The notes: generated by a model from the sequence alone, not told the origin. Counted from the stretch's first letter, positions 18,432 through 29,930 are shown. The stretch: 64,000 nt of DNA from Nitratireductor sp. B36 (GCF_020833685.1 NZ_JACKZY010000001.1:1190578-1254577); one strand, 5' to 3'. Made by a program: numbers and translations.

Positions 18432-19253
18432 TCACTTCACCACCACTTTGGTGCCGACCGGGACGCGATTATAAAGATCAACCACATCTTCATTGCGCAT
18501 ACGGATGCATCCGGAAGACACCGCACGACCGATGGTCCAGGGCGCATTCGTGCCGTGGATACGGTAGAGTGTCGATCCAAGGTACAGCGCGCGCGCGCCA
18601 AGAGGATTGGCCGGACCACCCTCCATTTTTACCGGCAGGATGCGGCCCTTTGCTTTCTCGCGCTCGATCATTTCCTCAGGCGGGTGCCAGGCCGGCCATT
18701 TGCGCTTGTTGGTGATCTTTTCTTCCCCGCTCCAGCCAAAACCTTCCTTACCGACGCCGACACCGTAGCGCTTAGCCTTGCCGCCTTTCATCACCAGGAA
18801 CAGGAAACGCTGCCGTGTATCGACAATAATTGTCCCAGGAGCCTGATCGGTCTCATAGTCAACGACCTGCGGGAGCCATTTTGGATCACTCATCCGCCAG
18901 GAGCGGTCGTTCAAAGGGAACGGCTCGGTTGCGCGTGGAATGAACGATGCCCTCTGTACAGGCTCTGCCTGTGGCGCTGGACGGGGCGGCATCTGATGAC
19001 GCGGCCGATAGTCCCGACGCGCGCTGTTGCGTTCCCGCGCATTGCGGGCGCGTTGGTAGGCCCGGTATTCCGAAGGCTGTTCAGTGCGATGCTGCGCCAC
19101 GACCGGCGCGCGGCGCAACTGCATCACCCAGGGAGCGGAAAGGTCAGGACTGACGAGAACCGGTGGTGGTTCCACATATCGATCCTGGGCCTGCGCCCCC
19201 CAGGAAGACAGCAGCGCGGTCACAATGCCGGCCGCAAACAACATCGACTTCAT
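18432..19253 (-). CDS. Secreted L,D-transpeptidase (YkuD domain)
   Basis: Periplasmic peptidoglycan cross-linking or lipoprotein-attaching enzyme. The start at MKSMLFAAGIVTALLSSWGAQA gives a clear signal peptide and follows a GAGAGAAG ribosome site; an ATG nine codons upstream would spoil it. Residues about 30-110 are Pro/Arg-rich and low complexity. The YkuD domain (about 115-270) has YRIHGTNAPWTIGRAVSSGCIRMRNEDV, giving the catalytic His and the SxGCxR Cys. Confidence 0.92.
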   Translation of the reverse strand: MKSMLFAAGIVTALLSSWGAQAQDRYVEPPPVLVSPDLSAPWVMQLRRAPVVAQHRTEQPSEYRAYQRARNARERNSARRDYRPRHQMPPRPAPQAEPVQRASFIPRATEPFPLNDRSWRMSDPKWLPQVVDYETDQAPGTIIVDTRQRFLFLVMKGGKAKRYGVGVGKEGFGWSGEEKITNKRKWPAWHPPEEMIEREKAKGRILPVKMEGGPANPLGARALYLGSTLYRIHGTNAPWTIGRAVSSGCIRMRNEDVVDLYNRVPVGTKVVVK

Positions 19254-19525
19254 GATAAACTTCTCTCTACCATTCGTCACAGATCAAACAGACCAAACGT
19301 TCTCGAGATCGGATCAAGAACGGGTGGCGGCGAAGGGCAAACGCAGCCTAGGCGCCTGTCCGTGTCAGGATGCTGACTCCAAGCTGCAACCGAATGGTGA
19401 ATCAGCATTCGTAAAATGCGATGTTTCAAAAAAACCATTTAGCGTGGTTACCGGTGCGTTCAAAAAGCTGGTGAACATATCGCTAAATCCGGCTGATTTC
19501 ACATTAACCAAGGAAATTTGGACAT

Positions 19526-20164
19526 ATGAGCGAAGAAAAAACCGGACTGATCGTGGGCTCCGATGGAAAGACCCGCTGTTTCTGGCCTGGTGCCCTGCCG
19601 GATTATCTCGACTATCACGACGATGAATGGGGTCACCCGGTTTCCGACGATCACCGGCTTTTCGAGAAGATCTGCCTGGAGGGATTTCAGTCGGGGCTTT
19701 CCTGGTTGACCATCCTGCGCAAGCGAGAGAATTTTCGCGAGGCTTTCGACGGTTTTGATTTCGAGCGCGTGGCGCGATTTTCCGAAACGGATGTGGAGCG
19801 CCTACTCGGCAACGCGGGAATTGTGCGCCATGCGGGCAAAATTCGCTCCACCATCAACAACGCGCAACGCGCAATCGAATTGTGCGAACAGGAAGGATCG
19901 CTCGCGCGCTATTTCTGGCGCCACGAGCCGCAACCGCACGAGCGCCCGGATCCCGTCGACTACAAGACGCTGACGGCCAACCCGACCACCGCCATATCCA
20001 CCCGCATTTCCAAAGACCTGAAGAAGCGGGGCTGGTCTTTCGTAGGGCCCACGACTGTCTATGCCTTCATGCAGGCAATGGGTCTCGTCAACGACCATAT
20101 CGAGGGCTGCTGTTGCCGCGCCGAGGTTGAAACGAAGCGGCAGACTTTCATAAGACCGGCGTGA
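19526..20164 (+). CDS. tag: DNA-3-methyladenine glycosylase I
   Basis: Removes 3-methyladenine from alkylated DNA. The product has the Tag hallmarks: RCFWPG near residue 17, YHDDEWGHPVSDDHRLFEKICLEGFQSGLSWLTIL and YAFMQAMGLVNDHIEGCCCR. The Cys18 and C-terminal His/Cys residues form the zinc snap known from E. coli Tag. AAGGAAA precedes the ATG. The 212-residue length is slightly longer than usual. Confidence 0.95.
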   Translation: MSEEKTGLIVGSDGKTRCFWPGALPDYLDYHDDEWGHPVSDDHRLFEKICLEGFQSGLSWLTILRKRENFREAFDGFDFERVARFSETDVERLLGNAGIVRHAGKIRSTINNAQRAIELCEQEGSLARYFWRHEPQPHERPDPVDYKTLTANPTTAISTRISKDLKKRGWSFVGPTTVYAFMQAMGLVNDHIEGCCCRAEVETKRQTFIRPA

Positions 20165-20245
20165 CGCTGGAGCGTCTTTTCATCAACCTTGAGGGAAAAT
20201 CGATCAGTGCGCCTGAAAATTGTGCGCTGTTCCCTGCACGAAAAT

Positions 20246-20274
20246 CTTGACTCCGAAAAGGGCGCTTACTATCT
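20246..20274 (+). promoter_or_regulatory. RpoH-like promoter of groESL
   Basis: CTTGAC and CTATCT are separated by exactly 17 nt, fitting the alphaproteobacterial heat-shock sigma (RpoH) pattern. The CIRCE operator begins 11 nt downstream of the -10 box, near the expected transcription start. Confidence 0.6.
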
Positions 20275-20284
20275 CAAAGCCGCG

Positions 20285-20311
20285 TTAGCACTCTCCTCAA
20301 GTGAGTGCTAA
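20285..20311 (+). promoter_or_regulatory. CIRCE operator (HrcA binding site)
   Basis: Perfect TTAGCACTC-N9-GAGTGCTAA inverted repeat, the consensus CIRCE element bound by the HrcA repressor. It lies about 70 nt upstream of groES, so groESL is under HrcA control; hrcA itself is not in the window. Confidence 0.97.
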
Positions 20312-20380
20312 CGACAGGTCCGGCGCAAGCCGGACGGAGGAAAAGCCTAATTCATCATCCGAATCAAGGGTTCAGAGAAC

Positions 20381-20677
20381 ATGGCCAACACGAACTTTCG
20401 CCCGCTTCATGACCGTGTGGTCGTCCGCCGGGTCGAGTCTGAAGAAAAGACGGCAGGTGGCATCATCATTCCCGACACCGCCAAGGAGAAGCCGCAGGAA
20501 GGCGAAATCGTTGCAGTCGGTTCCGGCGCGCGCGACGAGGCAGGCAAGCTTGTCCCGCTGGACGTCAAGGCTGGCGACCGCGTGCTCTTCGGCAAGTGGT
20601 CGGGCACCGAAGTCAAGCTCAATGGTGAGGATCTCCTGATCATGAAGGAATCCGACATCATGGGCGTTATCGGCTGA
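20381..20677 (+). CDS. groS: Co-chaperonin GroES
   Basis: Heptameric lid of the GroEL folding chamber. The 98-residue product begins [19 protein letters not shown]. It contains the mobile loop ([21 protein letters not shown]) and ends with the usual DIMGVIG. It is first gene of groESL behind the RpoH-like promoter and CIRCE. Confidence 0.98.
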   Translation: MANTNFRPLHDRVVVRRVESEEKTAGGIIIPDTAKEKPQEGEIVAVGSGARDEAGKLVPLDVKAGDRVLFGKWSGTEVKLNGEDLLIMKESDIMGVIG

Positions 20678-20733
20678 TCCACGCCACCACATCAAAACGG
20701 TAACAGAGTTTCTCGAAGAAGCTCAGGAGCTAG

Positions 20734-22383
<1,650 letters not shown>

Positions 22384-22410
22384 GCCAGCCACACATCGCT
22401 TGAAAATTGA

Positions 22411-22437
22411 GGGCGCTCCTTTCGGGAGCGCCCTTTT
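22411..22437 (+). terminator. Terminator after groEL
   Basis: A GGGCGCTCC/GGGAGCGCCC stem with a short TTTC loop is followed by a T5 run, 27 nt after the groEL stop. Confidence 0.9.
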
Positions 22438-22460
22438 TCATGGGTTGATATCCAGCCTCG

Positions 22461-23555
22461 TTACGGCACAGCCGCCAGAAGCAGAAAACAGAAGAACACG
22501 ACGAGGTGCACAGCCCCCTGCATGATGGTGGTGCGCCCCGTGGCCAAGGTCAGCATGCCTACGAACAAAGACAGGACCAGCAATACAATGTGCTCCGGGT
22601 CGAGCCCAAGCGTGATCGGCTCGCCGAGGATAAGCGAGGCAATGGCGATCGTCGGGATCGAAAGACCAATGCTGGCCAACGCAGAACCGGTTGCCACATT
22701 CATGCTCGTTTGAAGCCTGTTCGATGCAGCAGCGCGCAGCGCCGTCACACCCTCAGGCAACAGCACCACGGCGGCAATGACCAGCCCGACAAAGGACTCT
22801 GCCAGTCCCAACGCCGATACCCCCTCCTCGATACCGGGAGCCAGGGCCTCGGCCAGAACAATGACCATCAACAGCGAAATGGCCAGCATCAGACCGGCCC
22901 AGGCGGTTTCTCCACCGCCAGGCTTTTGATGGGAAGCAGCGTCTGCCGTCGCAATGTCGAGAAAGTCACCCCGGTGTCGCACAGTCTGGACAAACAGAAA
23001 CACGCCGTAGAGCGAAAGCGAGACGACCGTCACGAAGATCAGTTGCACAGTTGAATAATATGGCCCCTCAACCGCCAGGGTGAAATTGGGCAGAATCAGC
23101 GTCAGCGTTGCAAGCGTCCCGAGTACACTGAAAGCAGCCACGGCACCCTGGCTTTGAAAAGATTGCTGATGATGACGTAGCCCTCCGGCGAGCAGGCAAA
23201 GACCGACAACGCCGTTCAGAACCAGCATGACCGTGGAAAATACCGTGTCTCGTGCCACCGTCGGATCCCCTTCCGATGGCGAGAGCATCATCGAAATGAT
23301 GAGGGAAGCCTCGATCACGGTGACGGCGATTGCGAGCAGGACCGAGCCGAAGGGCTGGCCTATACGCATGGATATCACCTCGGCGAAATGCACCGATGAA
23401 AACACGGTCGCCACGAGAAACAATCCGGCCAGCGCAGAAAAGAGCATGTCGGTTTCTTGTACGAGGCCGAAATGTTCTGCTGCGATCAACACTGCCGCGG
23501 CGAACGGGGGGCCTGCGGTCCGCATCGCCTGTGCTTTTGCCAAACCTTTGAACAC
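22461..23555 (-). CDS. chaA: Ca2+/H+ antiporter, ChaA/CaCA type
   Basis: Predicted cation/proton antiporter of the inner membrane. About eleven hydrophobic segments run through 364 residues. Two family signatures are visible: SVHFAEVISMRIGQPFGSVLLAIAVTVIEASLI in the first half and VGLVIAAVVLLPEGVTALRAA plus SGLASIGLSIPTIA-like residues in the second. The frame is open far upstream antisense to fumC; the start is set at GTG 23555 because GGGGGGTAAGC precedes it, with ATG 23525 as alternative. It converges on groEL. Confidence 0.85.
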   Translation of the reverse strand: MFKGLAKAQAMRTAGPPFAAAVLIAAEHFGLVQETDMLFSALAGLFLVATVFSSVHFAEVISMRIGQPFGSVLLAIAVTVIEASLIISMMLSPSEGDPTVARDTVFSTVMLVLNGVVGLCLLAGGLRHHQQSFQSQGAVAAFSVLGTLATLTLILPNFTLAVEGPYYSTVQLIFVTVVSLSLYGVFLFVQTVRHRGDFLDIATADAASHQKPGGGETAWAGLMLAISLLMVIVLAEALAPGIEEGVSALGLAESFVGLVIAAVVLLPEGVTALRAAASNRLQTSMNVATGSALASIGLSIPTIAIASLILGEPITLGLDPEHIVLLVLSLFVGMLTLATGRTTIMQGAVHLVVFFCFLLLAAVP

Positions 23556-23822
23556 GCTTACCCCCCGGAAATGCAGTTTTCGTCGAATGGTTGAACCGAT
23601 GCCAGACGGCACTCCATGCCGCTTGTGATAATTCAATGCCGGAAAGAAGTGCAATGAACAGTTTTTCGCGCGTACCTGCGCGTCCAACGCCATGAGGCGC
23701 GACCTATTGCCAAATCCCTCCGCCCGCGCCATTAAACGGCAGCACTTTTCGGGCAGTAGATGCAAGCCTTTTACAAGCCACCTAACCGCCCGATGCGCGA
23801 AATGACAATGGAGCACGATCGC

Positions 23823-25214
23823 ATGTCCAAGACCCGCACCGAGACAGACACATTCGGCCCTCTGGAAGTCGCCGCCGACCGCTATTGGGGCGCGCAGACA
23901 CAACGGTCTCTGGGCAATTTCAAGATCGGTACAGAGAAGATGCCTATCCCCCTGGTGCGCGCGCTCGGCATCGTCAAGCAGGCCGCGGCAGAGACGAACC
24001 TCGAAAATGGGAAGCTCGATCAGAAGATTGGCGAAGCCATGATTGAGGCGGCCAAGGAAGTCGTTGCCGGAAAGCTCGACGATCACTTTCCGCTGTCCGT
24101 CTGGCAGACCGGTTCCGGCACCCAGTCCAACATGAACGTCAATGAGGTAATTTCCAATCGCGCCATCGAAATTCTGGGCGGAGAGATGGGTTCCAAGAAG
24201 CCGGTCCACCCGAATGATCATGTCAATATGGGGCAGTCCTCGAACGACACTTTCCCTACCGCCATGCATATCGCCGCCGGCCGCGAGGCGGCAGAAGAGC
24301 TTCTGCCGGCGCTGCAATATCTGATCGAAGCGCTCGAAGAGAAAGTCCAGGCTTTCGACGGTATCGTCAAGATCGGCCGCACCCACACGCAGGATGCCAC
24401 CCCGCTCACGCTGGGGCAGGAATTTTCAGGCTATGTTGCGGCCCTCAAACTGGGCGCCCGGCGCATAGAGGAGAGCCTCAATGATGTCTACGCGCTGGCA
24501 CAGGGCGGCACCGCGGTCGGGACGGGCCTCAACGCGCCGGTCGGTTTCGACAGGGCGTTCGCAGCCAAGGTCGCGACCATTACCGGCCTCCCCTTCCGCA
24601 CCGCCGAAAACAAGTTCGAGGCGCTTGCAAGCCATGGCGCGCTGAACGCCTTCCACGGAATGCTGAACGCACTCGCCGCCGATCTCTTCAAGATCGCCAA
24701 CGACATCCGCTTCCTTGGCTCCGGCCCGCGCTCGGGCCTTGGCGAACTGAAGCTGCCGGAAAACGAGCCGGGTTCTTCCATCATGCCGGGTAAGGTGAAT
24801 CCGACGCAGGCTGAGGCGCTGACCATGGTGGCCACCCAGGTTATGGGCAACCAGACGACCGTCAGCATCGCCGCCAGCCAGGGCCACTTCGAGCTCAACG
24901 TGTTCAAGCCGGTTGTGGCCGATGCCGTTCTGCAGTCGATCCGCATCCTCACCGATGCGATGCGCTCCTTCGCCGACAATTGCGTCAAGGGCATCGAAGC
25001 CGACGAGACCCGCATCGCCGACCTGATGCAGCGCTCGCTCATGCTGGTGACCGCGCTCGCGCCGGCAATCGGCTATGACAACGCGGCGGCCATCGCCAAG
25101 GCCGCACACAAGAACGGCACCACGCTGCGCGAGGAAGCACTCAAGAGCGGCCTGGTTTCCGAAGAAGAGTATGACCGGCTTGTGCGTCCGGAAAAAATGA
25201 TCGCTCCGGCCTGA
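23823..25214 (+). CDS. fumC: Fumarate hydratase class II
   Basis: TCA-cycle enzyme converting fumarate and water to malate. The start at [29 protein letters not shown] gives 463 residues; an upstream start would add 21 residues of low quality. The signature [15 protein letters not shown] is intact, as are [24 protein letters not shown] and [16 protein letters not shown]. The class is homotetrameric and iron-independent. It is divergent from chaA. Confidence 0.97.
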   Translation: MSKTRTETDTFGPLEVAADRYWGAQTQRSLGNFKIGTEKMPIPLVRALGIVKQAAAETNLENGKLDQKIGEAMIEAAKEVVAGKLDDHFPLSVWQTGSGTQSNMNVNEVISNRAIEILGGEMGSKKPVHPNDHVNMGQSSNDTFPTAMHIAAGREAAEELLPALQYLIEALEEKVQAFDGIVKIGRTHTQDATPLTLGQEFSGYVAALKLGARRIEESLNDVYALAQGGTAVGTGLNAPVGFDRAFAAKVATITGLPFRTAENKFEALASHGALNAFHGMLNALAADLFKIANDIRFLGSGPRSGLGELKLPENEPGSSIMPGKVNPTQAEALTMVATQVMGNQTTVSIAASQGHFELNVFKPVVADAVLQSIRILTDAMRSFADNCVKGIEADETRIADLMQRSLMLVTALAPAIGYDNAAAIAKAAHKNGTTLREEALKSGLVSEEEYDRLVRPEKMIAPA

Positions 25215-25390
25215 TCATCAAGCCTCATGAACCATACCGGTCTGAAGCCAGCCTGGCTTCAGACTCCCTGCTCCACCTTATTGTCGTCCATTTTGAGAAC
25301 ACAGCGTAACCGACGGGCCAGTTTTTCTACACAATCCGCTGACGTATAACCCTGACCGAAGTCATTTAACTCTCACAGGAAACCCCAGCA

Positions 25391-25774
25391 ATGTCCCAGA
25401 GTGCACTCGTTCTTATTGGCCGGATTCTGATTGCGGTCATCTTCATCGTCTCCGGTTTCGGAAAGATCACAAATATCGGTGGTACAGCAGGCTATTTTGG
25501 CAGCATGGGCTTGCCGATGCCCATGATCACCGCGTGGGTCGTCGCACTGCTTGAACTCGTCGGAGGGCTTGCCATCGTCGTCGGGTTTCAAACGCGCATC
25601 GCGGCCATCCTCCTCGCGCTGTTCAGCGTCGCTTCCGGCGTCATCGCTCATTTCGATTTTGCAGATCAGATGCAGAGCATCATGTTCATGAAAAATCTTT
25701 CTATGGCCGGCGGCCTTCTCGTGCTTGCTGCTTTCGGGCCAGGAGCGCTCTCTCTGGAACGTGCCAAAGTCTGA
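25391..25774 (+). CDS. DoxX family membrane protein
   Basis: A 127-residue protein with four hydrophobic segments: ALVLIGRILIAVIFIVSGFGKI, MITAWVVALLELVGGLAIVVGF, IAAILLALFSVASGVIAHF and MAGGLLVLAAFGPGAL. The GR.L.A..F..SG..KI and VALLELVGGLAI patterns are those of DoxX/SURF4-like proteins. Its role is uncertain; relatives are linked to oxidative stress or to quinone and thiosulfate metabolism. AGGAAA precedes the ATG, and it stands alone with its own terminator. Confidence 0.88.
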   Translation: MSQSALVLIGRILIAVIFIVSGFGKITNIGGTAGYFGSMGLPMPMITAWVVALLELVGGLAIVVGFQTRIAAILLALFSVASGVIAHFDFADQMQSIMFMKNLSMAGGLLVLAAFGPGALSLERAKV

Positions 25775-25796
25775 CACGCGCCTCACGACGACAGAG

Positions 25797-25822
25797 AGCC
25801 CGGCACAAGCCGGGCTTTTTTT
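25797..25822 (+). terminator. Terminator after the doxX-family gene
   Basis: Perfect 8-bp stem AGCCCGGC/GCCGGGCT, loop ACAA, followed by TTTTTT. Confidence 0.93.
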
Positions 25823-25985
25823 GTATCCCACAATCCAGGAGGGCTTCACAGATCGGTGAGGTGGGCGTGGCCTGACCTCAAAAGGCAGTGAGACCGTGCT
25901 TCTTTCGTTGCACCGGCGGGTCTTAACGCGCATTTACGGGCCGCGACCCGGCAATAGTGGACTTTTGGTCGCGAAGACCTGAAAG

Positions 25986-26747
25986 ATGACGCGGATGCAA
26001 ACGCTCGAAAACAACGGTGCCAAAACCACCACCCGCTCGCCTGGGAAGCGTTTCCTCCCGCTGATCGTCCTGCTTGCAGGCCTTACGATTGGATATCTGC
26101 TTGGGTTACATCAGTATTTTTCCCTGGAGTTTCTCTCCCAGAGCCGCGGCACCTTAAGAAGCTTCGTTGCGGAGAATCCAATCCTTGCTCCTATCGCATT
26201 CAGTGTTCTGTATGCTCTTGCCGTCGCCTTTTCCTTTCCCGCCGCATCCGTACTGACGCTTTTTGCTGGCTTCCTTTTCGGGTGGCTTCTTGGCGGAATC
26301 CTCGTGGCTGTTGCAGCCACTGCCGGTGCTTCGGCCGTCTTTCTGGCCGCCCGGGGCGCACTTTCGGATGTTTTGACGCAGAAGATCGGCGGACGCGTGT
26401 CGCGTATGGCGAAAGGGTTCGAGGAGGATGCCTTCAACTATCTCCTGGTGCTGCGGCTCGCCCCCATTTTCCCCTTCTGGGTCGTCAACATCGCGCCGGC
26501 ACTGTTCAATGTACCGTTGCGCACCTATGCAACAGCCACCTTTCTGGGCATTTTACCAGGCACCTTTGCCTATGCTTATCTGGGCCATGGGCTGGACAGC
26601 GTTCTGGTTGCTGCTTCTGAAGCGGGCCGCGAGGTGGCGCTGGCCGATCTGGTGACGCCCCAACTCACCCTGGCTTTCGCCGCCCTGGCGCTTGTGGCGG
26701 TGGTTCCAGTCGCTGTGAAGAAGCTACGCCGCACGCCCGACGCCTGA
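25986..26747 (+). CDS. TVP38/TMEM64 (VTT-domain) membrane protein
   Basis: A 253-residue inner-membrane protein with about six hydrophobic segments. The VTT/SNARE-associated core is FSFPAASVLTLFAGFLFGWLLGGILVAVAATAGASAVFLAAR, then NYLLVLRLAPIFPFWVVNIAPALFNVPLRTYATATFLGILPGTFAYAYLG. The F.LVLRL.P..PF..VN...L and G..PG...Y..LG elements are diagnostic. Function in bacteria is unclear (possible lipid scrambling, as in DedA relatives). It ends 27 nt before a flavoprotein gene, a pairing seen in other bacteria. Confidence 0.9.
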   Translation: MTRMQTLENNGAKTTTRSPGKRFLPLIVLLAGLTIGYLLGLHQYFSLEFLSQSRGTLRSFVAENPILAPIAFSVLYALAVAFSFPAASVLTLFAGFLFGWLLGGILVAVAATAGASAVFLAARGALSDVLTQKIGGRVSRMAKGFEEDAFNYLLVLRLAPIFPFWVVNIAPALFNVPLRTYATATFLGILPGTFAYAYLGHGLDSVLVAASEAGREVALADLVTPQLTLAFAALALVAVVPVAVKKLRRTPDA

Positions 26748-26774
26748 TTTTCGAACAAACAAGAGATTGCCTGT

Positions 26775-28199
26775 ATGACACTTTTCACTCCCGACATTTG
26801 CGTCATTGGGGCAGGCTCCGGCGGCCTGAGCGTCGCAGCCGCCGCGGCCGCCTTCGGTGTTTCCGTCGTGCTGGTCGAGCGCGGCAAGATGGGCGGCGAC
26901 TGCCTCAATTACGGTTGCGTGCCCTCCAAGGCGCTGATCGCCGCCGGCAAGCAAGCCCACCTGATGAAAAGCGGTGAGCCCTTCGGCATCGCTCCGGTCG
27001 AAGCAGAGGTCAATTACCGAAAGGTTATGAACCATGTTGAGGCGACCATCGCCGCTATAGCACCCAATGATTCGGTCGAACGCTTTACCGCGCTTGGCGT
27101 GCAGGTCATCCAGGAAGAAGCACGTTTCAAGGATCATCGGACGGTGATTGCCGGCGATCACGAAATCCGCGCCCGCCGCTTTGTCATAGCGACCGGGTCA
27201 TCGCCGCTCATCCCGCCGATACCTGGCCTTGAGGATGTACCATTCCTCACCAATGAAACAATTTTTTCCCAGACCCGCAAACCCGCTCATCTGATCGTGG
27301 TCGGCGGCGGCCCAATCGGCATGGAACTGGCGCAGGCGCACCGTCGCCTGGGCTGCGAGGTGACGGTTGTGGAAGCGCTCGCCGCCCTGGGCAAAGACGA
27401 CCCCGAACTGACCGCCGTGGCGCTGCGAAACATTCGCTCCGACGGGGTGAATGTGCTCGAGCACACAAAGGTAACACGGGTGGAAAAGCGTGGCCGTGCA
27501 GGCGTGCGTGTTCACGTGGAAGACGCCGAAGGGACCCGCAGCATCGAGGGCTCCCACCTTCTGATCGCCACGGGCCGCACGCCCAATACCGCATCGCTGG
27601 AGCTCGACAGGGCCGGAATCCAGCACGACCGGCGCGGCATCAAGGTTTCCGACAAGCTGCGTACCAGCAATCGACGCGTCTACGCGATTGGTGACGTGGC
27701 CGGCGGTCTTCAGTTTACCCATGTGGCCGGCTATCACGCCGGACTGGTGATCCGCGCCCTGCTCTTTCGTCTCCCTGCGCGCGAGAACCGCGCCATCATA
27801 CCCTGGGCCACCTACACCGACCCCGAGATCGCTCACGTGGGACTGACTGAGGATGACGCACGCAAAAGCCACCGCAAGATCAGCATTCTGCGCTGGCCGT
27901 ACTCGGAGAACGATCGCGCCCAGGCAGAACGAAAGACAGAGGGTCTGATCAAGCTTGTCACCGATCGAAAAGGCCGCATTCTCGGCGCATCCATCGTGGG
28001 CGCCCATGCTGGCGAAATGATCAATTTCTGGGCGCTTGCGATCTCCCGAAAACTCGGTGTGCGTGATATCGCCGGGTACGTGGCGCCCTACCCGACCATG
28101 ACCGAGATTGGCAAACGGGCCGCGATCACGTATTTCACGGAAGCGACACGCAAGCCTCTGGTCCGCGCGGTGGTGCGGTTTCTGCGCCGTTTCGGCTAA
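26775..28199 (+). CDS. FAD/NAD(P) disulfide oxidoreductase, mercuric-reductase-like
   Basis: Class I pyridine nucleotide-disulfide oxidoreductase. Visible in order: an FAD Rossmann motif (CVIGAGSGGLSVAAAAAAFG), the redox-active disulfide in GGDCLNYGCVPSKALIAAG, a second nucleotide fold (LIVVGGGPIGMELAQAHRRLG), YAIGDVAGG and a dimerisation domain. The N-terminal HMA domain and C-terminal Cys pair of true mercuric reductases are absent, so mercury reduction is doubtful. It is probably cotranscribed with the VTT protein. Confidence 0.9.
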   Translation: MTLFTPDICVIGAGSGGLSVAAAAAAFGVSVVLVERGKMGGDCLNYGCVPSKALIAAGKQAHLMKSGEPFGIAPVEAEVNYRKVMNHVEATIAAIAPNDSVERFTALGVQVIQEEARFKDHRTVIAGDHEIRARRFVIATGSSPLIPPIPGLEDVPFLTNETIFSQTRKPAHLIVVGGGPIGMELAQAHRRLGCEVTVVEALAALGKDDPELTAVALRNIRSDGVNVLEHTKVTRVEKRGRAGVRVHVEDAEGTRSIEGSHLLIATGRTPNTASLELDRAGIQHDRRGIKVSDKLRTSNRRVYAIGDVAGGLQFTHVAGYHAGLVIRALLFRLPARENRAIIPWATYTDPEIAHVGLTEDDARKSHRKISILRWPYSENDRAQAERKTEGLIKLVTDRKGRILGASIVGAHAGEMINFWALAISRKLGVRDIAGYVAPYPTMTEIGKRAAITYFTEATRKPLVRAVVRFLRRFG

Positions 28200-28258
28200 T
28201 GCATGCTTTGGGCTGCGTGAGAACAACAGCCGGAAGCGGCCCCGGATAACGCTGAACG

Positions 28259-29713
28259 ATGGCAGAAAAAATAGCGGGCGACATCAGCGAACAAGCGCAT
28301 GAGACGGGCTCCGTTCCGCTCACGCGCGGACTTTCGACCAAGCTTCTGCTCCTGACCGTCCTTTTTGTGATGATCGCCGAAGTGCTGATTTTCATTCCTT
28401 CGGTGGCCAACTTTGGCATGCAGTGGATGCAACAGCGGCTGGAAAACGCAGCCGCTGTCAGCATCATACTCATGGAAGGGGAGGACGAGGCCCTTGCGCC
28501 CGATATCCGTGACGAACTCCTGATGGCTACGGGCGTGAAGGCGATTGCGGTGCGCGATGCCGACGTCTCGCGGATTCTGGTCGTTACCGACATGCCCCCC
28601 GAGGTGGACGAGCACATCGACCTCGACGCAATAACGCCGCCTGCCGCCATTGCCCAAACCTTCTCCACCCTATTCTTCGGCGGTGACCGCGTTTTCCGCA
28701 TTTTTGGAAGGGTGGGCGACACGGGCAAGATTTTTGAGATCCTGATACCTGATACAGGTCTCAGGAACGCGATGCTGACCTATGCGCGCAATGTCGCGTT
28801 TCTCTCGCTGATCATTTCACTCTTCACCGCGACGCTGGTCTTCTATGCCATAAACCGGATCATGATCCGCCCTATCCGCGGCATGACACAGTCCATGCTG
28901 TCTTTCGCCGCCAATCCTGACGATCCGCGCCGCGTTATCAGGCCAGAGGTGCGCGGCGACGAAATCGGCGTGGCCGAGCGTGAGCTCGCACGCATGCAGA
29001 CGGCGCTGCAGAAAACACTGGGTGAGCAAAAACGCCTGGCCGACCTGGGGCTCGCCGTTTCCAAAATCAACCATGACATGCGCAACATGCTGGCTTCCGC
29101 GCATCTCATCTCCGACAGGTTGAGCACGATCGACGATCCGACCGTAAAAACCCTCACACCGCGCCTGTTGCGTACACTGGACCGGGCCGTGACCTATTCC
29201 GAAGGCGTTCTGAACTACGGTCGCACCCAGGAGGCGCCGCCCAGCCGCCGCCGGTTGCGCCTGCACGCTCTTGTCGAAGAGGTGCGCAATGTTCTGCCGC
29301 TTGAAGCCGAAAGCCAGATCGAATTTGCCAATTCGGTAAGTCCGGATTTCGAGGTCAGCGCCGATTCGGAGCATCTTTTCCGCGTGCTTTCAAACCTGTG
29401 CAGGAATGCCGTTCAGGCAATGTCTGGAGACAATGACCCATCTGTGGTCAAGCGCCTGACGATCTCTGCCGAACGCTCGGATCGCGCCACGCGCATATAT
29501 GTGAGCGACACCGGGCCGGGCCTGCCGCAGAAGGCCCGAGAAAACCTGTTTGCCCCCTTTCGCGGGTCTGCCAAAAGCGGCGGAACGGGGCTTGGCCTGG
29601 CGATTGCCCAGGAGCTTGTGCGGGCCCATGGCGGGGCATTGGAACTGGTGGAAAGCATTGGGGGGCATACGCTTTTCGCCATCAGCATTCCCGAAGAACC
29701 GACTTCGAGCTGA
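28259..29713 (+). CDS. Sensor histidine kinase (orphan)
   Basis: A 484-residue membrane sensor. One membrane segment lies near residues 28-50 and a second near 180-205, bracketing a periplasmic sensor part of about 125 residues. A HAMP-like linker (INRIMIRPIRGMTQSMLSF) follows. The H-box KINHDMRNML (phospho-acceptor His), N-box NLCRNAVQAM, and G-boxes DTGPGLP and GTGLGLAI are intact. No response regulator lies nearby. It is 59 nt after the flavoprotein gene and may belong to that transcript. Confidence 0.9.
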   Translation: MAEKIAGDISEQAHETGSVPLTRGLSTKLLLLTVLFVMIAEVLIFIPSVANFGMQWMQQRLENAAAVSIILMEGEDEALAPDIRDELLMATGVKAIAVRDADVSRILVVTDMPPEVDEHIDLDAITPPAAIAQTFSTLFFGGDRVFRIFGRVGDTGKIFEILIPDTGLRNAMLTYARNVAFLSLIISLFTATLVFYAINRIMIRPIRGMTQSMLSFAANPDDPRRVIRPEVRGDEIGVAERELARMQTALQKTLGEQKRLADLGLAVSKINHDMRNMLASAHLISDRLSTIDDPTVKTLTPRLLRTLDRAVTYSEGVLNYGRTQEAPPSRRRLRLHALVEEVRNVLPLEAESQIEFANSVSPDFEVSADSEHLFRVLSNLCRNAVQAMSGDNDPSVVKRLTISAERSDRATRIYVSDTGPGLPQKARENLFAPFRGSAKSGGTGLGLAIAQELVRAHGGALELVESIGGHTLFAISIPEEPTSS

Positions 29714-29853
29714 GCCATCGGCAGTGTGGCAGGGCAGTCTGTGCAGATATCGAGAAAATTCCTTCAATAGCGCTTGCAATTCTGCGCCGCACTCGCTAGT
29801 TAACCGCGGTCGGCGGCGGCGATGACCGCTTCGACGGTCGCCGAGGCGGCCAC

Positions 29854-29930
29854 GCGCCCGTAGCTCAGCTGGATAGAGCACCAGACTACGAATCTGGGGG
29901 TCAGAGGTTCGAATCCTTTCGGGCGCGCCA
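29854..29930 (+). tRNA. tRNA-Arg (ACG)
   Basis: A 77-nt cloverleaf with 7-bp acceptor GCGCCCG/CGGGCGC, anticodon stem CCAGA/TCTGG with loop CTACGAA (anticodon ACG), T-loop GTTCGAATC and an encoded CCA end. ACG is normally edited to ICG by TadA. Confidence 0.97.

Noticed and set aside
23556..24386. Upstream part of the 641-codon frame ending at the chaA stop
   Set aside because: It is antisense to fumC and precedes a well-supported GTG start for the antiporter; not a fusion protein.
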